Shown here: in pieces, positions 57,434 to 64,000 of the stretch
Position numbering within the stretch: position 1 is the stretch's first letter
How the letters are laid out: the number at the start of each line of letters is the position of its first letter
Assembly: GCA_965235635.1 (NCBI GenBank)
Contig: CBDDYR010000001.1
Coordinates: 62,001 to 126,000 of the forward strand
Direction of reading: 5' to 3'
DNA: 64,000 nt
DNA from: Fontibacterium meridianamericanum
GTDB taxonomy: Bacteria; Pseudomonadota; Alphaproteobacteria; Pelagibacterales; Pelagibacteraceae
Made by a program: the position numbers and the translations under genes
The notes under the pieces: generated by a model
What the model saw: the letters and a program-made list of their open reading frames with translations, nothing else
The model's database searches: none
What the model was told of the DNA's origin: nothing

Positions 57434-58734
57434 TAATTCAATATTATCAATTCGCGACGAACGATTAAGAATAAATATTTTATTATCAACTATAATTGGC
57501 GCTCTGGATAAATCGCTATTAATTTTTTTATGAGAAATGTATTTTCCATCAAGTGCTGATATTTTATAAATATCTCCATTTGAGGATGTTGCATATAAAT
57601 TATTTGAAGCAAGTAACAATCCATAATAATCAACTTTAATTTTGCTATCTTTTGATAACTTGCTAAGATTTACAGACCATAAAATATTTCCATTGGTTTT
57701 ATTAAAAGCAACAACATAATCCATTTTCTGTTAAAACAAATAGATATTTATCTGTGCTTATATGATTTTGAATTGAGGTTAATTTTTGCGACCATTTTAT
57801 TTCTCCTGTATTCGACGTTAAAATTAAATAAATCGCCACTATTAGAAGAAACGAAAACCTCTTTTTTATCAATTAGAATATTAGAAATTTTAAAAACTAA
57901 ATTATTAGAAATACTATTTTGAGATAAAATATTTTTAGTCCAAATAATAACTTGCTGATCTAAATCAATAGCAGTGATGTCACCAACATCATTAGAAAAT
58001 AATAATTTATTATCATATAATGATATATTGCTTGATCGAGAGGGTTTTATTAAACCAGATAAAGACTCAAAACTCCAAATTTTTTGTCCATCAGATGGAT
58101 TAAAAGCATAGAGACGACTGTTTTGATTTACAACGTATAAGACGCCTTTATGAAAATTTAGATGTGATGAAAATGGAATGCCATAATTTTGTTGCCAGAT
58201 TGTTTTTCCTGTTTGCGTGTCGATTGAATAAACAAAACCTAAATTATCAGCTGCATATAAAACATCGCCATTTAAAAATAACGCAATATTTTTTGGATAA
58301 TCATTATAAGAACTGTCATATATTTTTAATTCCCAAATAGTTTTCTGACTATTCAAATCAAATTTATAAATCCTTCCTTTCTCATCACTAAAAAAAATAA
58401 AATTTTCAAATACTAATAATGAACCGCTATCATTATTTTTATTTATGTAATCTCCTATATTTTTTTTAAAAATATCTTGAAATTTTCCTTCATAAACCAA
58501 ATGATCATAAAAGTTATTTGACGAATAATGTTCATAAGTCCATTTTTTATTAAGCTGAGCCTGATTTAACTGTAATATTGATTTAGAATCGACTTCTTTA
58601 TCAAAAACATTATTTGCTTCAAAAACATTTATTTTTTCACCTTGTTTCTTAAAAATCTCTAGATCAACTTTTTTATCTTTATCAGATGAACATGAAAAAA
58701 TTAAAAGAGTGAAAAATATTAAAAGTAATTTCAT
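57434..58734 (-). CDS. bamB: Outer-membrane assembly lipoprotein BamB (frameshifted, in frame with der)
   Basis: BamB is a beta-propeller lipoprotein of the BAM complex. MKLLLIFFTLLIFSCSSDK has a lipobox-type cysteine (IFSC). PQQ-like blades follow: GSLLVFENFIFFSDEKGRIY, GDVLYAADNLGFVYSIDTQT and VLYVVNQNSRLYAFNPSDGQ. Two indels, near 57808 and 57722, separate the 328-residue first part from LTSNTGEIKWSQKLTSIQNH and from YVVAFNKTNGNILWSVNLSK. The last blade (SSNGDIYKISALDGKYISHK) runs without a stop into der. Total is about 430 residues, normal for BamB. The yfgM-bamB-der order matches E. coli. Confidence 0.87.
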
Positions 58735-59367
58735 TTATTTTATATCTTTAATTTTTTTTTCTAGGTCTTTTTTAAAAATTTCAGGAATATCTGAAATTTT
58801 AAGAGCCTGATCATAAACATCTTTTGCTTTAATTTTTTGTCCTTTACTTAAATAAAAGTCACCTAATATTTCTAATGACAATACTCTCCATGGTGAATTT
58901 TTGAAATCTCCTGGATTTAATAAATTTAAAAATTGCTGTTCATCCAAATTATCAAAAGCTAATAAAGCCTTTTTTATTTTAAATAAATCTTTATCATTTT
59001 TTTCAATATCTGATTTAATTGCGTAATCTAAAATTAAAATTTGTTCATTTTTATTTTCTTTTGATAATTCTAATAATTTAGAAATTGCTAATACTTTATA
59101 TAGATTAATTTTAGAGTCTTTTAGAATTTCTAACCTTTTTTTGGCCTCATCAACTTTTTTATCTTTAATAAGGTTTAAAATGATTACGTATTCTTGGGTA
59201 TTTTTTTTTGCTCTATTTTCGAAAATAATATTTTTTCCAACAATAATAAAAATTATTAATAAAATTAAAGAAATAATAATGATAATTATAAATTTATATT
59301 TTTTAAAAAAATTTAAAAGCCTATCTTGTTTTAAATCATTATCTATTTCATTAAAAATTTGATTCAT
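58735..59367 (-). CDS. YfgM-like TPR membrane protein
   Basis: The 210-residue protein has an N-terminal cytoplasmic segment with FNEIDNDLKQDRLLNFFKKY, one strong TM helix (about residues 27-46, nearly all Ile/Leu) and a periplasmic TPR-like domain with SLEILGDFYLSKGQKIKAK near the end. This fits the TPR_21/YfgM family, ancillary to the Sec translocon and periplasmic chaperones. It is directly before bamB as in E. coli (hisS-yfgM-bamB-der). Confidence 0.83.
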   Translation of the reverse strand: MNQIFNEIDNDLKQDRLLNFFKKYKFIIIIIISLILLIIFIIVGKNIIFENRAKKNTQEYVIILNLIKDKKVDEAKKRLEILKDSKINLYKVLAISKLLELSKENKNEQILILDYAIKSDIEKNDKDLFKIKKALLAFDNLDEQQFLNLLNPGDFKNSPWRVLSLEILGDFYLSKGQKIKAKDVYDQALKISDIPEIFKKDLEKKIKDIK

Positions 59368-60164
59368 GAAATTCGATACATATTTTTAATATTTGGAAAA
59401 TTATTATTTTTTATGTCTTTTACAAATTTTTTTATGCAAATCTCAGTTCTAAGTTTAAAATTATCATACATTTTAACAAACTTAGGGGGCTTTTCCGAAA
59501 ATCCTAAAAGATCCTCAGTAACTAATATTTGTCCATCACATTTATTTGATGCCCCAATACCTATGGTTGGTATATTAATAGTTTGATTAATTTTATCTGC
59601 TAAATCCTTAACAACACATTCAACAACAACTGAAAAGGCTCCTGCTTTTTCAACGGCAATAGAATCTTTTATAATTTGATTAAAACTTAGATGATCTTTA
59701 CCTTTAACTCTATAATCTGTTTTTTTTATTACACTTTGTGGCAATAATCCTACATGCCCCATAACTGGTATATTATTGTCGACTAAATATTTGATAGTTT
59801 TATAAACTTTCACTCCTCCTTCAACCTTTACCGCATCACAGTCTGTTTCTTTAATAATTCTTCTTGCATTCTTCAAAGCTATGATAGGATTTTTTTCATA
59901 AGTTCCCATTGGCATATCAACAACTAATAAACTTGTACTAACGCCTCTCCTTACTGCTTTTGCATGTATAATCATCATCTCCAATGTAACTTCTCTTGTA
60001 GATTTCATGCCATGCAAAACCATGCCCAAAGAGTCTCCAACTAAAATTATATCACAATATTTATCTAAAATTTCAGACATTGGAGTTGTATATGCTGTTA
60101 AACAGACTAAAGGTTTTTTAAATCTTTTGAATTTAATTTTATTTACTGTTAATTTTTTTTTCAT
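59364..60164 (-). CDS. panB: 3-methyl-2-oxobutanoate hydroxymethyltransferase
   Basis: PanB makes ketopantoate in pantothenate synthesis. The ATG at 60162-60164 is preferred (MKKKLTVNKIKFKR, 6 bp after guaA); an in-frame ATG at 60179 would overlap guaA. Motifs: VCLTAYTTPMSEILDKYCDI, ILVGDSLGMVLHGMKSTREV, DAVKVEGGVK, PVMGHVGLLPQSV and IPTIGIGASNKCDGQILV. No panC is adjacent. It ends 4 bp inside the yfgM-like gene start. Confidence 0.95.
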   Translation of the reverse strand: MKKKLTVNKIKFKRFKKPLVCLTAYTTPMSEILDKYCDIILVGDSLGMVLHGMKSTREVTLEMMIIHAKAVRRGVSTSLLVVDMPMGTYEKNPIIALKNARRIIKETDCDAVKVEGGVKVYKTIKYLVDNNIPVMGHVGLLPQSVIKKTDYRVKGKDHLSFNQIIKDSIAVEKAGAFSVVVECVVKDLADKINQTINIPTIGIGASNKCDGQILVTEDLLGFSEKPPKFVKMYDNFKLRTEICIKKFVKDIKNNNFPNIKNMYRIS

Positions 60165-60169
60165 AAATC

Positions 60170-61733
60170 TTACTCCCATTCAATTGTTGCAGGCGGCTTT
60201 GAAGTAATGTCATACACAACTCTATTAATACCTTTTACATTATTAATTATTTTATTAGAAATTTCTGCTAAATCTTTATTTTTAAAATTATAGAAATCAG
60301 CAGTCATTCCATCTTGTGAAGTGACAGCTCTTAATGAACAGACAAATTCATATGTTTTAGAATCGCCCATAACCCCTACTGTTTTGATTGGCAAAAGCAC
60401 TGTAAAGGCCTGCCATATTTTCTTGTAAAGATTTCTTTTTTTTAATTCAGTAATAAAAATATTATCTGCCTCTTGTAAAATTTTAATTTTAATTTTATCA
60501 ATCTTTCCAGGAATTCTAATTGCTAAACCTGGTCCAGGAAAAGGGTGTCTAAAAATTATTTCACTAGATAGATTTAGACTAAGACCTATTTTTCTTACCT
60601 CATCTTTAAAGAGTTCTCTAAATGGTTCTATTAGTTTAAATTTCATTTTTTTTGGTAATCCACCAACGTTATGATGGGACTTAATGACAGATGATGGACC
60701 TCCATGATGACTTTGGCTCTCTATAACATCAGGATACAAAGTTCCTTGTGCTAAGTATTTAATTTTTTTAAATTTATTAGATTCTTTTTCAAAAATTCTT
60801 ATAAATGTTTTACCAATGATTTTTCTCTTAGTTTCTGGGTCGGTAACATTTTTTAAGGCATTTAAAAAAATTGAAGAAGCATCAACATAATTTAGTCTTA
60901 ACTTTGTAGTTTTTTCTAAAAATATTAATTACCTCTGTTGCCTCATTTTTTCTTAACAAACCTGTATTTATAAAGAAACAGTGAAGTTTTTTTCCAATTG
61001 CTTTATATAATAGGGCAGCTAAGACGCTGCTATCCACTCCACCCGATAAGGCGCATAAAATATTTTCATCACCAACTTCTGATTTAATGTTTTTTATTAA
61101 ATAATTAATTTGATTTTTTGAGTTCCAATTTTTATTTAACTTACAAATATTAAATAAAAAATTCTTAAATAAAATATTGCCGTTGGTAGTATGAATAACT
61201 TCAGGATGAAATTGAATTCCAAATATTTTTTTTCTTAGATTTTGTATAATTGTAAATTTGTAATCGTCACTAGAAGCTACCCCCTGAAAACCTTTAGGTA
61301 GTTTTGTTACTACATCTGTATGATTCATCCATACTTGAGTTTTTTTATCTTTATTAAAAAAGTTTTTAGTTAAAATTGAAGATTTATTACTAAAAATATC
61401 ACACCTTCCAAATTCACTTTTTTTATAATTTTTAACAATCCCTCCAAATTCTTTTGCTAACAACTGATGTCCATAACAAATGCCAAGAATAGGTTTATTA
61501 AAATTTAATATTTGTTTTGGAATTCCTAAATATGAAGTTTTGGTAATTGATAAAGGACCCCCTGATAGAATAATTCCTTTTAAATTAAATTCGTTTATTA
61601 AATCGTTAGTTTTATAACAACTAATAATTTCGCAATAAACTCCTAGTTCCCTAATTCTTCGAGCAATAAGTTGTGTAGTTTGAGATCCAAAATCTATAAT
61701 AACTATTTTATCTTTATAAGAAATATCTTTCAT
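60170..61733 (-). CDS. guaA: GMP synthase, glutamine-hydrolysing (one frameshift)
   Basis: GuaA converts XMP to GMP. The N-terminal class I glutaminase has ILGICYGHQLLAKEFGG (nucleophile Cys) and GIQFHPEVIHT; the ATP pyrophosphatase P-loop is ALSGGVDSSVLAALLYKAIG; the C-terminal dimerisation domain has FRHPFPGPGLAIRIPG and ends ITSKPPATIEWE. The first part stops at 60882. A base change in the A-run near 60905-60915 continues as LNYVDASSIFLNAL through an open stretch to 60739 and on to 60170. Repaired length is about 520 residues. Confidence 0.93.
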
Positions 61734-62158
61734 TATTTCTTATCGATTATAATCATTTTCGATAAATCATTCTTCTTAGAACATAATTCTTTGCATACTT
61801 TTGAAAAAATTAAATTACTTTCCTGGGCTTTTTTAAAATCACCTTCCTCAATATTTAGTAAAATTTTTAAATATAAGGCTTCTTCATTTTTTGGATTTAA
61901 AACTAATACTGTATCCAAATAGTTTTTTTGTTGGCTATTATCTTTGTTAATTGCTGATATTTTAGATAAATATAAATATGATTTTTCATTCTTAGTATTA
62001 AATACTATGTCTTTTTCAAAATAGTATTTTGCTTCTTTATAATCATTTTGATTAAAAAATTTTATGCCTTGGTTAAAATAATCAAAGTTTGCAGCATAAC
62101 TTGATGAAACAAGATTATATAAAAATATTGATACAAAAAAATTTAGATATTTTTTCAT
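61733..62158 (-). CDS. Secreted TPR-repeat protein
   Basis: The 141-residue protein opens with a signal peptide (MKKYLNFFVSIFLYNLVSSS, cleavage near YAA-N). The mature part has three TPR-like units (DYFNQGIKFFNQNDYKEAKY, SYLYLSKISAINKDNSQQKN, EALYLKILLNIEEGDFKKAQ) and two cysteines near the end (VCKELCSK). It sits between guaB and guaA with 2 bp and 1 bp junctions, so it is probably cotranscribed, but no purine link is evident. Periplasmic, function unknown. Confidence 0.75.
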   Translation of the reverse strand: MKKYLNFFVSIFLYNLVSSSYAANFDYFNQGIKFFNQNDYKEAKYYFEKDIVFNTKNEKSYLYLSKISAINKDNSQQKNYLDTVLVLNPKNEEALYLKILLNIEEGDFKKAQESNLIFSKVCKELCSKKNDLSKMIIIDKK

Positions 62159-62160
62159 AA

Positions 62161-63615
62161 TTAACTTTCAAACGGATAATTAGGTGATTGTTTTGTAATT
62201 TGTATATCGTGTACATGACTTTCTTTTAATCCTGAATTGGTAATTTTAACAAACTTTGCTTTTTTCTTTAATTCTAAAATATTTTTAGCCCCAACATAAC
62301 CCATAGATGCTTTTAATCCTCCGATAAGTTGATGAATCACTGTTCTTACAGGTCCTTTATAGGGAACTCTTCCTTCAATTCCTTCTGGCACAAGTTTTAA
62401 AGAATCGTTTATTTCTTGTTGAAAATATCTATCAGCAGATCCTCTCGACATTGCACCTATGGAACCCATCCCTCTATAAGATTTATAACTTCTGCCCTGA
62501 TAATAAAATACATCACCAGGACTTTCTTCTGTTCCTGCAAATAATGATCCGATCATTACAGCATCTGCCCCTGCTCCTATAGCTTTTGCAATATCACCAG
62601 AATATCTAATTCCACCATCTGCTATAATTTTAATTTTTTTATTTTTTATTGATTTTGCAACATTAAATATTGCTGTAAATTGTGGAACACCTACCCCAGC
62701 AACTATTCTTGTGGTACAAATTGATCCTGGTCCTATGCCTACTTTTATTGCATCGGCTCCATGATCAACTAAAGCTTTTGCTCCATCAGCTGTAGCTATA
62801 TTTCCAGCAATTATCGTTGTCTTAATATTTTTTTTTATCTTTTCTAATGTTTTTAATACAGAAACTGAATGTCCATGGGCGGTATCTAAAATAATTACAT
62901 CTGCACCAGCTTCTGCTAGCTGTTCTGCTCTTTGATAACTTTCTTCTCCAGTTCCAACCGCTGCAGCTACTATTAATGATCCTTTTTTATCTTTTGCTGC
63001 TTCTGGATAAATCTGAGATTTTTGAATATCTTTTACAGTAATTAGTCCTTTACATTTAAAATTATTATCTACAATAATTAATTTTTCTATTTTATTTTTA
63101 AATAATATTTTTTTTGCTTCAGCTAATGATGTTCCAACCTTTGCTGTAACTAAGTCTTTAGTCATTAAATCTTTAACTTTAATCTTTTTGTCAGTTACAA
63201 ACCTAACGTCTCTATTAGTTAAAATTCCAACTAATTTAAGATTTTTATTAACAACTAAAATTCCTGATATTTTATGCTTTTTCATTAATTCAGTAGCTTC
63301 CAATAAAGAAGCTTCAGCATCAATCGTGATAGGATCAATTACCATTCCTGACTCAAATCTTTTTACTAATTTAACTTGATTAGCTTGATCCTCTATACTC
63401 ATATTTTTATGAATACATGCCATTCCGCCTGACTGAGCCATTGCTATTGCTAATTTATATTCTGAAACAGTATCCATTGCGGAAGCTATAAGAGGTATTC
63501 CAAGCGATACAGTAGATGATAGTTGGGTTGAAACTATAGTTTCTTTAGGTAGAACAGAAGAATGTCTTGGCTCTAGCAAGACATCATCAAAAGTTAAAGC
63601 TTCAGGGATTTCCAT
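62161..63615 (-). CDS. guaB: Inosine-5'-monophosphate dehydrogenase
   Basis: The 484-residue IMPDH makes XMP. The TIM barrel begins ALTFDDVLLEPRHSSVLP; two CBS domains occupy about residues 93-205; the catalytic-loop motif GIGPGSICTTRIVAGVGVPQ carries the active-site cysteine, and the flap contains SYRGMGSIGAMS. Intact. With guaA 2 kb downstream on the same strand it gives the complete IMP-to-GMP branch. Confidence 0.97.
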   Translation of the reverse strand: MEIPEALTFDDVLLEPRHSSVLPKETIVSTQLSSTVSLGIPLIASAMDTVSEYKLAIAMAQSGGMACIHKNMSIEDQANQVKLVKRFESGMVIDPITIDAEASLLEATELMKKHKISGILVVNKNLKLVGILTNRDVRFVTDKKIKVKDLMTKDLVTAKVGTSLAEAKKILFKNKIEKLIIVDNNFKCKGLITVKDIQKSQIYPEAAKDKKGSLIVAAAVGTGEESYQRAEQLAEAGADVIILDTAHGHSVSVLKTLEKIKKNIKTTIIAGNIATADGAKALVDHGADAIKVGIGPGSICTTRIVAGVGVPQFTAIFNVAKSIKNKKIKIIADGGIRYSGDIAKAIGAGADAVMIGSLFAGTEESPGDVFYYQGRSYKSYRGMGSIGAMSRGSADRYFQQEINDSLKLVPEGIEGRVPYKGPVRTVIHQLIGGLKASMGYVGAKNILELKKKAKFVKITNSGLKESHVHDIQITKQSPNYPFES

Positions 63616-63645
63616 GTATAAATTTATTATATTAAAAACCTGAAG

Positions 63646-64000
63646 TCAAACAGTTTTTAAATCTCTACATAATAAATACATTTCTCTAGATTCTTTTCTA
63701 CTAGAATCCGGTTTAATTCTTTCAATACTTTTAAAAAAATCTTTAACATTTTTGATTAAGATATTTTCATCTTTTCCACTAAAAATTTTTACTAATAAAG
63801 TGGATTTGGGCTTTAAAATAACTTTAGATAAATTAATAACATCTAACGCTATAGAGTTAGTTTTTATTGCAGTCTAAATCTTTATTGCCTGTTGTATTAA
63901 CTGCCATATCTGACAATACAATATCAACTTTATTTCGATCAAAAAAACTATTAACAAAATCTAAAAAATCAACTTCATTAAAATTTTTTTTATAAAAAAA
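63646..64000 (-). CDS. rlmE: 23S rRNA 2'-O-methyltransferase RlmE (partial, one frameshift)
   Basis: This is the 3' part of an FtsJ/RrmJ-type methyltransferase for U2552 of 23S rRNA; the 5' end is outside the window. The right-hand piece reads NEVDFLDFVNSFFDRNKVDI, VLSDMAVNTTGNKDLD, the conserved D-M-A-x-N-T-T-G signature. A break near 63878 leads to NSIALDVINLSKVILKP, then LVKIFSGKDENILIKNVKD and the C-terminal FKSIERIKPDSSRKESREMY (first and last parts of KPDSSRKESREMYLLC) ending at the TGA at 63646-63648. Confidence 0.87.

Noticed and set aside
1..64000. CRISPR arrays, rRNA genes, transposases
   Set aside because: No regularly spaced repeats, rRNA segments or transposase-like proteins were seen anywhere in the window.

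Overview
The window is AT-rich, densely packed chromosomal DNA from an alphaproteobacterium, most likely of the SAR11 (Pelagibacterales) type. This is inferred from the strong AT bias, very short or negative intergenic distances, small proteins, and alphaproteobacterial gene neighbourhoods: iscR-iscS-sufBCDS-sufU-sufT-sufA, aroQ-accB-accC beside an NDUFA12-like gene, fabD-fabG-acpP, rpsF-rpsR-rplI-dnaB and cvpA-purF. There are no rRNA genes, CRISPR arrays, recognisable insertion sequences or prophage genes.

Layout: 1-2860 (-) nuoA-E of respiratory complex I. 2972-7977 a periplasmic TPR protein, a quinone oxidoreductase and a polar amino-acid ABC transporter (gltIJKL type). 7982-9353 tRNA-Thr, then a hairpin-rich leader RNA and a two-gene cassette of unknown function. 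9337-11214 zapE and nadK. 11204-18514 (-) the complete SUF iron-sulfur cluster locus under an Rrf2/IscR-type regulator. 18647-25074 a hydrolase, anmK, tyrS, an AsmA-like envelope protein and prfB with a textbook programmed +1 frameshift. 25253-34443 RNase E/G, thiSG, aroQ, accBC, an NDUFA12-like protein, an orphan NrdJ C-terminal domain, aspS and rnd. 34436-38679 hda, purMN, ndk and pepA. 38709-45775 an outer-membrane block, lptF-lptG-lptD-surA-pdxA-rsmA, riddled with frameshifts. 45755-49509 gmk, acpP, fabG, fabD and ribosomal proteins S6/S18/L9. 49592-56598 dnaB, alr, an RND-type exporter, cvpA and purF. 56600-64000 (-) der (lacking its first GTPase domain and in frame with bamB), bamB, a YfgM-like protein, panB, guaA, a TPR protein, guaB and the 3' part of rlmE.

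Many genes that should be essential (nadK, aspS, guaA, lptD, rsmA, gltL, sufD) are broken by single-base indels, and tRNA-Thr carries one surplus base in its acceptor stem. The breaks concentrate in 38.7-45.8 kb, where lptG also holds a 110-bp tandem duplication whose copies differ at 10 positions. I read most of these as consensus errors or strain-merging in a long-read metagenomic assembly, not as biology; broken genes are annotated over their full inferred span.

The observations most likely to be biological are: the promoter-leader-two-gene cassette at 8144-9353; Der without its G1 domain joined to BamB; RNase E/G without its zinc-link cysteines; the stand-alone NrdJ C-terminal domain; the prfB recoding site; and the near-absence of spacers between convergent genes.
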